DNA of 64,000 nucleotides, taken from assembly GCA_014607495.2 (NCBI GenBank), contig CP053149.1:14024120-14088119 (forward strand), read 5' to 3'. A program made the position numbers and the translations under genes. The notes below the pieces were generated by a model. That model was not told the DNA's origin and made no database searches. It saw only the letters and a program-made list of their open reading frames with translations. Below, piece by piece: positions 1 through 12,200 of the stretch; position 1 is the stretch's first letter, and every line of letters starts with the position of its first letter. Origin of the DNA: Carposina sasakii. Its lineage: Eukaryota; Arthropoda; Insecta; Lepidoptera; Carposinidae.

Positions 1-488
1 AAAAAATGACTTAAAACAAAATTTTAACCTATAGATGATTTTCAAAAAAAGGTTGCTCTCAAAAAACAAAAAAGTCCAATTAACGATCAACCCCAAAAGA
101 GTGATCCAAAAAAACAACAACACACTATAACCAATAAGCCCATTTAACTAATCACAGGATTGTCCGATACATTTGGCGCAGAAAGCAAACCTTGCGTATA
201 ACCAAATTAAAAATTAATTTCCTGCGAGTAGTAACACTGTCGTATAACTCAAAACAATGGTACTTGTACAGTATCTCAGTATTTGCTTGGCTGTCACACA
301 CACCATGTATAATAGTGATTGCAGCCGGTTGCAAGTTAAAGACGGGTATGGATTATAAGAATGAGGAAATAGGGAACGCTCATTTATTTGCGTAAACATA
401 GTATGCTCTATAATATCTCTTACATAGATGGCTTTTTATTGAGATTTGCCACCGTGACCAAAATACGGTCAGCAGAACATTATTATTA

Positions 489-835
489 ACTAGTAGACGC
501 CCGCGACTCCGTCCGCGTGGACTACAGAAAAAACAAAATGTCGAAATTATCGGGGATAAAAACATTTTTCCGGGATAAAAAGTAGCCTATATGTTAAGTG
601 GGACCTGTCACAATATATTCCTGAAAACTGCACTGAAATCGGTTCAGCCGTTTCTGAGAATAGCGTGCACAAGCGCACAGACAAATAGACAAACCGACAA
701 ACAGACAAAAATTCCAAAAATCATTGTTTTGGGTATTATTGCGTTGATAAAGGTCTCCTCTAATATTTTTTGTTATATATCTTCCATGTACAGACAGCGA
801 CCCGTTACATTTTTATTATATGTATAGATAGGTAG
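489..835. repeat. Dispersed repeat family A, copy 1
   Basis: Begins CTAGTAGACGCCCGCGACTC and runs through the block reading GTGGACTACAGAAAAAACAA, then a CAGACAAA-rich run (near 676-710), to about 835. Related copies lie near 1667-1870, 4075-4215, 31200-31385, 36945-37105, 46035-46409 and 56757-56955. This repeat type is, to my knowledge, widespread in Lepidoptera; I cannot assign its class from these copies. It sits in the astacin gene's downstream intron. Confidence 0.75.
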
Positions 836-841
836 GCTTAC

Positions 842-983
842 CTGGCTGTATATTTTCGTCGTTAATAATGATGTATTTATTCCTGTCTGGTGCATTGTGC
901 TGAGCGGGGACACCGACCAGCGCCAGTATAGCCTCGGCCAGTTCTCCATCATCAACCAGACCCTCGTAGCCCACGACTACTTT
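842..983 (-). CDS. Astacin-like gene, exon 4 (degenerate zinc-site region)
   Basis: The acceptor gatag|aaagta and donor agccag|gtaagc give 47 codons plus one base, phase-compatible with exon 3. It contains VGYEG (compare VGRxGG of astacins) and PDRNKYIIINDENIQP (compare RPDRDxYVxI..NI.P). The zinc-binding HExxH between them is absent in all three frames. Alternative AG acceptors at the start of this exon exist but do not restore the motif. The donor implies at least one further exon beyond the left edge. Confidence 0.78.
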
Positions 984-3912
984 CTATCAACATTAGACAA
1001 CAAGAGCTTAAGCCAGGAGTTTCCAACCAGTGGGGCGGCGTAGAAGCATGTGAAGGGGGGGCGGGTCGTGTATCAAATAGAAATATTATTACAATACATT
1101 AAACATTTATAATAAGTCAAAAACGGTTTTTTTCTTGTAAAAGTTCCTTTTGTACACATTATATAATAAATAAAAATAGAAATGAAAATAAACATTTTAA
1201 AATTATGCGAATTCTGTAATATAATATAAGATATAAATAATATAAGATAGGTAAGAACAGAAAAAAATATTGGGTGCGGGTCAAAATACTAATTTTAAAA
1301 ATAGTAGTAAAAATAATTTAAGTATTATGATTTTCAAGTACTTTACTGAATGAAGTACAGCTATTCGTCTAACTAACCTATAGGTTATACAACAATGAGG
1401 TCATTGTCTTATCCTATTTCGTAGTCATCGTAGCAGCTACGAGTTCGTAGTAGTCTATTATAAATTGTGCAAACCGTAGCATTGTAGATTGTACTTGATA
1501 CCAGTGCTTGAGTAATTGCTTTAATGTTAGAATACAATATGATATGCATGCATGATAAGTAAACTGTATGGTGCGATAAACACTAGGTATATTGCAACCA
1601 TATTGTGGGAGATTTTGTCCGATGCATAAAGCATCCCAATGAGGGAGCCCACAGGGTTTTATTTAGTACTAGTAGACACCCGCGACTCCGTCCGCGTGGT
1701 CTACAGAAAAAGTCGAAATTATCCGGGATAAAAACATTTTCCCGGGATAAATAGTAGCCTATATATTAAGTGGTGTGACAGGTGTGACGGGAAAATGGTG
1801 TTATCCCGGATAATTTCGTTTTGTTTTTTCTGCAGTCCACGCGGACGAAGTCACGGGTGTCAACTATATATAGGTATAATAAGCTTTGAGCTAATTACTT
1901 ATAGCTACCTATATCATAAATCGAACCTACCTGAACACCAGAATTTGTGTAGTTGAGTACGGAATGATCGCCGCTGCCAAGCTGCATCCGTCTGTTGATG
2001 AAAAAGACCCATCTCTCCTGCTGGTCTTTCGGAGGCCTGGGCAGCTCCATGAAGTTCAGGCCGGTGAGGCTGTTCACTTCTTCCAGGAACCCTCGTATAC
2101 GGTCTCGAAGGACCTTGTCTAGAATAGATAGGTTAGGGTAGTGTAACGTGCTTCCGAGAGGTATGTTTGGAACGTGCTAAATGGAGATCTGTAGTCTCTG
2201 CCTACCCTTATGGGATATAGGCAAGAGGTTATGTATACGTATGTATGTATACGTATGTGTGTAACGTGGTTCCGATCCTTAAATCTAGTCACTTATAAAA
2301 ATAGCTAACTATCGAAGAACCTATCCTCAGAGAGTTGAAATAACATGTTTATTATACTATACGTATAGGTAAATATGATTATTATGTATTGATTATATTT
2401 TTGTGTATATTCTCTAACAGTAAATCTGAGATTAGGGTCGATTCCGGCAGTCACATTTAAACCTAAACCTAATCTTAGTCAGGTCTATCTCTCTCCGTTC
2501 TTAACATAAATGGCTGAGAGAGAAAAGGACAGGTAGGACTAAGTATAGGTAGTAGGTAGGACAGGTAGGTAGGTAAAGAAAAAAATTAGGCTACTTGTAA
2601 TAATACTAACCGAAAGAAAAGTCGTCGATGAAATACGGAATGACCCCTTGCGGCCAGATCTTGAATTTGGTCATTTCATCAGTAGTCAGATCGAAGCCGC
2701 GCTCCTCTTGTATGCCCTTGAGGCCTGCATTGTTTCCCAGGACGATCTTATTATGGTGTTGAAGACGTACTGGGAATGGCCATTCTGGCTCGTCTTCAGT
2801 TAATGATCCTAAAGAATATAATCATATAAGAAAGAAATATATGTATAAGTCTTTCCGAAATTAGTATTTCGGAGTTAACCCCATAGTAAAAGTTGTTTCT
2901 TTTTACCTTCCTAGTTTCATGTCAAAAGCAAATCACTAATTTCGGAAACACCTTATACAGGGTGTAACAGAAAGGGTATGTTAAGCGAAAAGCTATGTAA
3001 ATAGCCAACTATAGAGAACCTATTTCCAAAATTTGAGACTCGAAATCACATTTTTATTTTTCAAGGTTGTATGAAAATCCCTGAGATGTTTAAAAAATCT
3101 CCATACTATCGGGAAAAATAAACATGTGATTTCGGGTCTCAAATTTTGTGGATAGGTTCTCTACAGTGGGCTATTTACATAGCTTTTCGCTTAACATACC
3201 CTTTTTGTTACACCCTGTATAATATGCTAAACGTATTTCTATATCTTCTTTGTGGTCGTGCGTTCTGGTTTTACCATTTTGGGAACTCATGTATATTGTA
3301 TGCTAGAATGAAGAAATTTGTTGGCGGATCTCTTTCCATGTATCTTAATGTAGTTTTTCAGTAAAACCAATGCTATTTCATGCCTCTATCGTCAGTGTCA
3401 TGAAATAGGTAGCTATTATTAGGTTTTGTTAAGATTTTTGCGGTGACACAAGCTAATCCATTTCAGACCGCATTTTGTCTGATATGGTATAACGTTTGTA
3501 ATATCGCAAATTTTTAACAAATACCATTATTACAAATTAGTATACAGCGATTTATGGCGCAATGCAAGTTCTTTGGGTATATTATATAGCTGATTAAAAC
3601 AACATTTTGAGATTCAACATAATAGGCAGGTTATAAAAATAATCGTAATCTTGCCACCGAATGGGTGCCTGAGGACGGACAATGTCGCAGAAGCCATCCA
3701 TGGAAGAAATGACGCAAGGACCTGGAGACGTATCTTCTAGAATGGCAGTGGAAGGCGAAGGATCGTGAAGTGTGGTCTAATAGTGGGGAAGGCTTTTCCC
3801 AGCATGAAAAAAGCCAATTTAAAAATAATATTACCTTTTTAATGTACTTACTCTTTGGACACAGTAGCAGTACACTCACAGAAAGGAAACATGTCTTTAT
3901 TAAATTAGACAT
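842..3912 (-). CDS. Astacin-family secreted protein, probable pseudoprotease (partial, 4 exons, 3' end off window)
   Basis: Four exons join in consistent phase: 3912-3852, 2808-2611, 2118-1931 and 983-842, giving 196 residues before the gene leaves the window. Residues 1-18 form a hydrophobic signal peptide (MSNLIKTCFLSVSVLLLC). A short propeptide-like stretch follows, then the start of an astacin (M12A) domain with WPQGVIPYFIDD, the family's usual entry motif (W-x-x-G-V-I-P-Y). A helix resembling the A..I...T.L.F segment comes next, and the last exon ends in PDRNKYIIINDENIQP, matching the astacin xRPDRDxYVxIxxxNIxP block. Between these anchors the zinc motif HExxHxxGxxH should appear; instead the sequence reads ELAEAILALVGVPAQHNA, with no HExxH and fewer residues than usual. 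The conserved disulfide cysteines are also missing from the visible part. I infer a secreted, catalytically inactive astacin homologue. The frame is open through every exon, so it does not look like a decayed pseudogene. Confidence 0.8.
1010..1080. repeat. Fragment of a hAT-like repeat end
   Basis: Contains CCAGGAGTTTCCAACCAGTG, reminiscent of the CAGGGGTTCCCAAAC ends common in hAT elements. A related end, GGGAACTCCTGC, is seen near 61390-61404. No partner terminus was located, so this is a weak call. Confidence 0.3.
1667..1870. repeat. Repeat family A, inverted (foldback) pair
   Basis: Two arms of family A meet head to head: 1671-1745 carries the CCGCGACTCCGTCCGCGTGG end and 1790-1862 carries its reverse complement. 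The pair could form a hairpin of about 75 bp. It lies in the intron between astacin exons 3 and 4. Confidence 0.7.
1931..2118 (-). CDS. Astacin-like gene, exon 3
   Basis: Acceptor attctag|ac and donor gttcag|gtaggt bound 62 codons plus two leading bases. The product begins KVLRDRIRGFLEEVNSLTGL, like the first helix of astacins. The usual Cys of the T-C-I-R-F motif is replaced (TGLNF). The reading frame is fully open. Confidence 0.85.
2140..2250. repeat. Retroelement-tail fragment (shared with 35165-35430)
   Basis: The block around GGAGATCTGTAGTCTCTGCC followed by TACCCTTATGGGATATAGGC recurs in reverse complement at 35190-35260. It ends in a GTATGTAT-type simple repeat. I read it as a fragment of a dispersed retroelement 3' region; the family is not determined. 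Confidence 0.5.
2611..2808 (-). CDS. Astacin-like gene, exon 2 (propeptide and domain start)
   Basis: The exon lies between an acceptor (ctttag|ga) and a donor (ttcg|gttagt). It carries 65 full codons with no stop, ending in KIWPQGVIPYFIDDFSF, the N-terminal hallmark of an astacin catalytic domain. It is GC-richer than the flanking introns. Confidence 0.85.
2954..3221. mobile_element. MITE family B, copy 1 (TATACAGGGTGTAACA ends)
   Basis: An inverted-repeat element of about 268 bp with ends TATACAGGGTGTAACA and TGTTACACCCTGTATA. Both arms carry the GGGTATGTTAAGCGAAAAGC block and a TTTGAGACTCGAAATCACAT-like block, so almost the whole element is a hairpin. TA at both edges fits a Tc1/mariner-type target. 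It has no coding capacity. It sits in the intron between astacin exons 1 and 2. Other copies: 37694-37961, 47858-48156 and 59750-59936. Confidence 0.85.
3852..3912 (-). CDS. Astacin-like gene, exon 1 (signal peptide)
   Basis: The exon runs from the ATG at 3912 to a donor reading aaaga|gtaagt. It encodes 20 residues plus one base. The peptide is a typical signal sequence with a hydrophobic core. The one-base overhang is completed exactly by the two leading bases of the next exon to give Arg, which supports the join. Confidence 0.7.
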
Positions 3913-6900
3913 GCTCGCTCCACGCTGAAACAACTGACTGAACACTAATTTAGGAGTTGTGGATGTGATATTACTTTTAGGGTTCCGTGGCATAAAAACA
4001 GGTCAGATTTTGCAATCTTATCTATAATTTAGCAGACAATTTTTTTTTTTAATAATGTGAATTTTGTGTGATCTTCAGATGACTAACAAAAGTCTTTCAC
4101 GCAAAAACACTGAACGGATTTTAATAAAACTTGAAAGTTATAAAGTTGTTTTAGTCTAAAACATAATCTATAAAATTTAGGTGGATAAACACTGGGCGTC
4201 CAGTAGTATATTATAGCTTTACTCTTCGAAACTCTAAGAGATTGCCCATCTACTGGCAATCATCTACGTGCTCTTAATGAGAAAGAGCATAATTCAAAAC
4301 TAGCATAAATTACAATATAAATGTTTTAATACATTGATACCTAATGAAAATATAACTACGGAACCTTCAACTTGTAACTCCAATTCATTTAACGACAAAT
4401 TTTTCAGTTTATGGCATTTGCAATCCAATAAAGATATGGTATGAATTTGGTTTTACGATCATTCCATATTTCAACACTATTTCCATGATTGTTATATTTC
4501 CGCTATATCATAATCTCACATTTATAGCCCAATATGAAGCTGGTAGATAGAGGTGATATGAATGATATAATAGCCAATTTTAATAACTAATCAATCAGAT
4601 TTTGGCAAACCGACCGTTTACAACGTTTCATGTGCTCTCCTGTGCTGATGCGGGGCTTCACTAGAATACATCAACTGCATCTCTTTGTGTAGTAGTAAGA
4701 GTCGACTATGATATTCATCGAATGAGCATTCTCTCAGGCGATAAGCTAACAACTTGTCACTTGTCTATATCATCTTATCTTATCACTAACATCAGTCCCA
4801 GTTATATTAAGCGTGGCTGTGGTCCCTTATGACCCTGCAGTTCTAGCTACCTCGTTTTGGTAGCACACCCGTTATAGTTTCATATGTACATTTACGCTCT
4901 CGCTTTGCTACTTCTTTACTTCTGCAAGATACGTTGATCAGCCTACTGATGCAAACGCAGTATGCAACTACTCTTATAGCCATTATTGAGGCACATTTAC
5001 ATGATATCATTTTGTTGACTGTTTTATAAAATTTTATTGAAGTAATAAATGACTGCCATAGTGTGCCATTTTTGACACATTGTTCAAGTTTTTACTAGTT
5101 AATAATGGCGTACCAAAAATTGAATTCAATTATTGCTCTTGAATATTCACATGGTATCATGTAAATGGACCCTCAAGATAAATATTGAACAGACAGGAAT
5201 GTTTACTACAAAGTTAATGTTTAGAGGCAGGTAGAAATAGAGGTAGTTGAGCTTCAAATCACTTGCTTCTATGCTGTGAGAACTACTTATGTGCAAACTG
5301 AGAGATTCCAGAGTTTATCTACGTATAGATAGGTAGATTCTTTATTGTACTACAATAACAGTTAATATACAAAAATGAATTAATTCCCATAGTGGAATTC
5401 TCTACCAGCTAACCTGTTAAGAGTTTACCTTATAGGTTATTATATTACAGATATCGTGGCTAAGCTACGGTAAGATTTTAGCCATTTAGAGATATGTCAT
5501 GAAATGTTCAAATCGATATGAAATTGAACATATCTACCTATACATGATGCATCTCCCTATGCGGAGGGATCCTTGCTACCATTTGCCGTTCATCATACCC
5601 ATATATCCCATAGATTTGGTATGTTTGCAGAGTTAAAGTTTTCCTACGTTTTAAGCTATTTGATATATTTTATCAACCTTACTAGACGTAATACCTGCAC
5701 GGGGCATTCCGAGCTCACTTTCTCAATGCAAAAATCCTTTCGCGTGAAAAATTATTCACGCTATTTCAGATTCAGCCACGCCATTCGTATCCCTTATGAC
5801 AGATTTCTCAGTTCATGAACATAAATTTTCCAGCGAGCCGATATTCGTGGGAACGAGCCTCGGGGCCCGGACGACCACCGGCACACACAGACTTTTCACT
5901 TTCGACATATCTCGCCACACGACTTTACAGCCTCCATCTCGCATACAAAGTCGAACTTACAGCATCGCATCCACTCTTTGTTAGACCTGCTGTTGTACCA
6001 GAAAAGTATACGCTACGTGACCCGTGTTCGACTCTGTTTGGCGTGTAACCCTCTGTTGAGTTATGACGTTTCGTGTTGCAGAGTTTCGCTTGCATAAATT
6101 CAGAAATGAAAACATCATCGTACATCGATTGGACATCGGCGGGGTTGTTACGTTGTTACCTTACCTCTGCCGTGTATCAAGTTGCAATCACCGGGTTTAT
6201 TTACCTTTGTTTCCTTTTGCATTTCCGAATGTACGAGTGGGATGGCGACAATTTTTTGCATGGTCGATTTTGAGTAATTGCTCTTGTAATGTATTAAGAT
6301 TTCAATGTACTTATTGATGATTTTAGTATATACTTACGATAATATTCTGGGGCATTATCGATAATAATAAAATTATTTGGGCAACATTGGACATCGGAAA
6401 AAAACAAATGTTCTTGATTCATTTTATATTTTTAGTAACAACTAATCAATATTTTAATTATAAATATATACTGCTAAAGTACAACCAATATAATTATTAG
6501 TGTCGGCCGCAAAGTGGCCTCTGGACGAATTTATTTCAATAGTTACAATAATTACATAACATTTGAGATTCAGGTAAGTTCAGCTGATTATTGACATTGC
6601 TACCTATAATTAACAATTTAAAAACCTAAATTCACATAAATAACTTAAAAATAATATCAATAAGACAGTATATACATGCGTAAAATATATTTTTAAGTAA
6701 AAAATTCCATCGCTGCAAAAATATTCGGCTAAAAACTGAAAATGTACCGTCAGTAATAAAAATGTTTAAAATGGCACCAATTTTATAATAATATACTTTA
6801 TAGCACTGGAATTATTAATAAAGTTACAATACTTTTTATCACAACGTTTTCATGCTGAATTTCAAATAGATTTGTAGTTGCAGTCATGGATGTTATAAAC

Positions 6901-8725
6901 TACTAAAAACATTTTAAAAATACTTCAGTCTTTTTAATCCGACGAGATAGTTCAGTGCTTGGACTCTGTACTTTTTATCCCCGAAATATAAATTAAGTTA
7001 CAATCAGAGCCCATAAGCTAGATTATTAAGTACATTATATACCTGTTTAAAACACCGATAAATTTGGCATCGGATTTATTCCATTAAAACTAGACTTCTA
7101 TTTTACTTTAAAAATAAAACACGTTACTTTAAAGTAAAATAAAAATAATTTATATTAAAGGTTAATAAATATTCCTTAAAACAAAGCGAATAATTATTTG
7201 AGTGCGTTCATGGCCGTTTTATATTACAGTACAAATTCACTACCATTATTCTACCTAACCATACCTAACTAGCTATATTATATCACATATGAAATATCAT
7301 TCACGTTGATACATTACAACATCCACAGTTTTCTATTTACACCAGAAAACTTCGGATTTCAACTGTCAAAATTAACAAAAAGTATGCAATAAAAAATGAA
7401 CATTCATACAATGCATAATTACTGAAAGTCATAATAAAAAAATTGTGACGTTGACCATTATTTTACTATAAAACGTACAACTACATCAACAGAAATTATC
7501 TAAATTAGTTTGTGTTACGAGTAAATTCATTATTTTATTTAGGAAACAGTTCTGTCGACGTCTGTACTTGATTCAAACTCCATGAGTTTTGAGTCAACAT
7601 CTTACTACAATAAACTTGTATATACAATTACATAAGGTGGTTTAAAAGCTGCAAAATAAAAAAGTTACTTATAGTAACACATGCTTTAACTATCTAAAGG
7701 ATTTTTAAACTTGCAAACATATGTTTAAAAATGTAAAACAGCCCGGAGGCGATGCGTGCATATATTATCTTGAAATATCGAGTATCGGACGCGACACGCA
7801 TACGATATAAAGTAAGTACATATAATACTGATTATTTAATTCGTTTAATATTTAATTAAAATTCCCGAGAACGTTTATCTCGTAATGTGGGACACTTTTA
7901 CGACGGCGCTGCTTTACTAACTGATAAGGACCTGCAACCTCGCATCAAACCCCTAAGAAGACACTTTATTCGTTTACAGTTAAGCCACAAATTCCATTAA
8001 CAGGCGCAATTTGTAATATGAAATTATAATTACTTCTTAATTTCCCATTTCAGACTCACAACAGTTATCTGAGGACGTCTATAAAATGGAAAGTTGTTTC
8101 CATATTTAAATCATTTGTTGCAATAATTAAATGTCTTGCAAATAAAACTAAATCTAACTTTTAGACGATATTTGAACAATACCACCTAAAGTCACAACTT
8201 TACTGCTCGACAAAGTGTCGTCCGGGCGTCTTCCACGTGAAAGTTGCGCTATCTAAAATAAATAAATTACACACCTGACTGCGATTGGAAACCAATAAGC
8301 TCAGTCCCGATAGTAGGCGACGGATGACAGTCTGACAGATATAAATCGTTCATAAACTGGTCTCATTAGTTTCCAGACGACAGAGTCTACAAAAAAAAAA
8401 TAACAACACTAGATCACATGTTCGCACTTAATAGCCAAATAAATTAACCGAACTAGTATTGAGTTATTTTAATTTCACGCCGGATCAATTATAAGCGTAG
8501 GAAGAAGAAATAAACAGTGATACAGAACTATTTACATAAGTCATAATGAGTTACGATTTCGACGACTTTGATAGAAGAAAAAGTGAAGCGATTATATACA
8601 CGACCCGTTATCTGCTTTGGAGAACTTGAAACGGGTCCCGTCTCGATTCCGAGTCACAACCATCCGACACTGAGGAAAGTTTCTCTTGCCGATCACAAAC
8701 GAACATGTCATTAGCGTCTGTTCGC
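3913..8725. other. Spacer between Wnt1 and the astacin-like gene; probable Wnt1 3' UTR at right
   Basis: AT-rich with no coding segment I can support. The ORFs in it (for example around 5573-6317) lack splice or family support. A family A fragment lies near 4075-4215. The right-hand part, below 8725, must hold the Wnt1 3' UTR. Several minus-strand AATAAA signals occur, for example near 7967 and 7536, and I cannot choose the true polyadenylation site. Confidence 0.5.
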
Positions 8726-9209
8726 CTATAAACACGTATGAACCACTTTTTCCGTTCGACACAGTTTACATTTGACTTCGCAGCACCAGTGGAACGTGCA
8801 GTTACACCGCTCCACCACGAAGATGGTGTCCGTCCTGAAGCCGCGGCCGCAGCACATGAGGTCGCAGCCGTCGACGCCGATGCTGGTATCGTTGCAGGTG
8901 CGCCCGTGCGTGCCGGGGATGCCCAGTTTGCCGTTCTTTTCGCAGAATCCCGGCGAAGATTCTAAGTAGACTAAATCTTTTAAACCAGGGGACTTGTGCT
9001 CCGGATTATGAGGCCGCAGTTGTAGCCTATACCGGTCTTTTCGAGGTACTCTGTGAGGTGCCGCGTCGTTCCTCTGGGCTGGAACCTCGAGGTCCGTGTT
9101 GTGCATGACCCGCGATGCGCCATCGAAGCGGTCTTTCAGCGCGTCCCCCACGGATCGGAAGCTCGGCAGCCGCATCCAGCACGTCTTCACCGTGCAGGAG
9201 CCGGACATG

Positions 9210-9240
<31 letters not shown>

Positions 9241-9250
9241 TCTGAACGTG
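8726..9250 (-). CDS. Wnt1: Wnt1 exon 4 (lipid site and Cys-rich C-terminus)
   Basis: Acceptor gtcaacag|cacgtt; the stop codon ends at 8726. Encodes [19 protein letters not shown], then [20 protein letters not shown], a short basic linker, [20 protein letters not shown] and the Cys-rich tail ending in VVHTCL. The linker is much shorter than in Drosophila wingless, as expected outside flies. Confidence 0.97.
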
Positions 9251-12200
9251 CTGTTGACAAAACAAAACAGTCAAACATAGAGATAACTTCATCGAGCGCC
9301 GCTGACAGGCCCGGTGGCATTAGATCTATAATGATGTCCGACTTTAAATTCCTCCGATAAGCGTCGATGCTGGTGATCGATGATCTTTTAAGCGGACTCC
9401 ATCGATCGCATCTCACGATCGAGCAAATTGTTACAAATCGTGAGGAGGTGGGCCCGTCATCATCGCGCGTGGACAGATCATAAATCATACTCTAGGAACA
9501 TTCATCATTCATAGACTTTAGATAAATGACACGAGGTGGGGACAGTAAATATTTTCCAATATTCAAGCGCAGGCGCTTGGTGCGACATGAATGTCCATAT
9601 ATTTTATTCATTCACAGATATTCAGCGTTGAAGAGTTTAGTGTCCAAATATGTGTTAAACAATCGATGGAATGTTGTGAATATTCATCAGGTGGACACCC
9701 AGTGCGTCTGTCGTGACAGGAATTAAGCGCGCGGGTTAATGATGCGTCTGGGTGGCTTGAGGCGCCCGACCTCGGAGTCCCTCTTTGATGAATTTGGGAA
9801 GAAACCGCCAGCGTGTATGCAAATGTGGGTGTGCGGCGGGTGGGAGAAGTGCGAGCGCAACGAATGGTGGCCTCACCGGCGTCGGGCCCGACCCAGCTGA
9901 CGCATAATTAATATTACACTCGAACGACAACTCAAGTGTCTGACGATCGATCGTCACCGTAATGGTAATATAAACACGGCGCGATGACAATGGCCGTCGA
10001 CGCGATAAGTTAGTTTAATGGATGTTTATAAGGTGCTACTTGAAGTGGCGATTGGGGGGCGTGGATGACGGATGGTTATGTAAATGTATAGTTACCACTC
10101 TGCCGGCTTCATTGTTATGGAGGTTCATTTTCTCTCTGGGCGTTTTGCCTCTCTCGCCGGTGTCGACGAATTCCCTGCTGAACTTGAAGCCGAAGCCGAT
10201 GTTGTCGCTGCATCCGCCCCACTTCCAGACGCGAACGTTGGCGGCGGCGGCGGCGCGGGAGCGGTGCGGAATGCGGTCCACGTGCGAGTAGTCGCAGGTG
10301 CACGACTCTATCGAGCCCTCAGCGCAGGCCCTGGACACCGCATGCGTCACCCCGGCGCTGGTTATCGCGTACAAAAACGCCGTTTCTCGACAACCTACGG
10401 CAAAAAGAAAAGTCTGATAAACATGTTTATTTCATGACGTTTATAAGTAAAAATTGAATAACAAATCCATGCGAGAACTTGAATCATGATAATTAATAAA
10501 CCAACAAATCTTTTATACGACAGAACAATCAAAACAACCATTAGAGGGTACGATTTAAATTCAAATATCTTCCCCTTGAAATTGGTATGTCTGGTATTTA
10601 AATTATTAATTCATCCCAAAAAGAGGGTCCCATATTTTAATCAAATCTTGTTATTGATTACAGTAAAGGGAAAAATAAGTATTTGATATGAATATATGGA
10701 GTGTGGAATTATTAAAATACCAGAGTTTACAGACTTTATAAAAGTTCAACCCTTAACTATTAGTTTAGAATATTTATGTCATACTTTAGTTTATCGCTCG
10801 TATAAATACTACTGCATCTCTATATAAATCGTAAATCCATCAAAATAAATGATGTCACAGATTATTACACCGATAGTGATGTACTTATGAAAACATTGTG
10901 ATCATTAGTTAATATTCACGCAATAAAAAATTAAGCACGATCCGATCAGTGCATTCATTCATATCGAACGAACGAATACATAAATCGATTCTCTCATCCC
11001 GTATCGAATACTATAAATAATTAATGGCCTGGCATTAGAATCAAATACTCATAAAATACAATTAAAAGAGAGAGGGTATATCTCGACGATTGAAAATAAA
11101 AGAACTGCCTCTTACCTACCAGAGAGATTATAAATTTGATCATTACAAGTGGTACGGAGTATTGAATACTCTCCGTTAATATCGATTTAATAGCCCGAGT
11201 ACTTTTTAACGATTAAAACGATATCCGAGGTCTTTGTCTACGCTCTTGGACGCACGATGAGATGATATTATTAACGGATAAACCCGAACTACTAATAATG
11301 GATGATGTTCGACATATTAAATTTACATTCCTCGAGGAATGCGCGTAAAGCTCTCCCGAATGTCGTGTTCGGGTATTATTCTGCCGGTTATTAATTCGCT
11401 TTCGTAGACAATGTAATTTTACGGCGTAATGCGAATCAATAACTCTGCATTGTTGGAGTAAGCTTGTGTCGTTATAGCCCGTCTGACCCGCTCCAAGGTT
11501 ATAATAAAATTCCTCAGTAAACTATAAACGAAGCGAGATCTCCACGGAGATATCAGCGCAGTAGCAAAGCCAATTAACGCCGCTTCTAATACGAGTATGA
11601 GTGTAATCACATGTCATTTTCTCAGCAAATACCATCAATTTACAAGTATATTGCAGCTCCGTGGACGCCTCCGGTGGGCTTCCGGCCACCCAATCGAAAA
11701 GCGAACTCAGTGATGTAAAAAGATTAAGGAATGCGTATTTGTTGTTATTTATAATAATAATATGTAGAACGGCCTCAGCGAAGACCGCGCCAGCGTTATT
11801 AAGGACTCAATAAGCAAATGAAATCATTTTTTTATTGAGTTGTCATCGTGTCCTGATATAAATTACGGTGCGCGCAGTGCCCCAGCTCGCTTCGGATTCG
11901 CTTTTTGTGTTTTCCTTTGGGATGTTTTACAAAAGTATTTTATTTAGCAATTACTTGAGACGTTCGACCGGGAATCTTAATGTCAATTTTGCCATCATTC
12001 AATGCTCAGACGAAATTAATTCAAGGTATACGGACACGATGCGACTCGCAGTGGAGCATTTATCTTCTGTAATGGCTTGGAAACGTTCTCTCGCATTAAC
12101 TATAACGAATAGGTGCGGGCCAATTAAATATGGCACACGTAAATAACGCTCGTAAAATAGTAGCTTTCGGCTAACTCTATTAACGAGTTGAGCAAATAGT

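Noticed and set aside
8738..9280. Plus-strand ORFs opposite Wnt1 exon 4
   Set aside because: They are shadows of the minus-strand Wnt1 exon and its GC-rich codons; no independent protein similarity.
10022..10437. Plus-strand ORFs opposite Wnt1 exon 3
   Set aside because: Antisense shadows of the exon; Ala/Gly-rich composition comes from the complementary Wnt1 codons.
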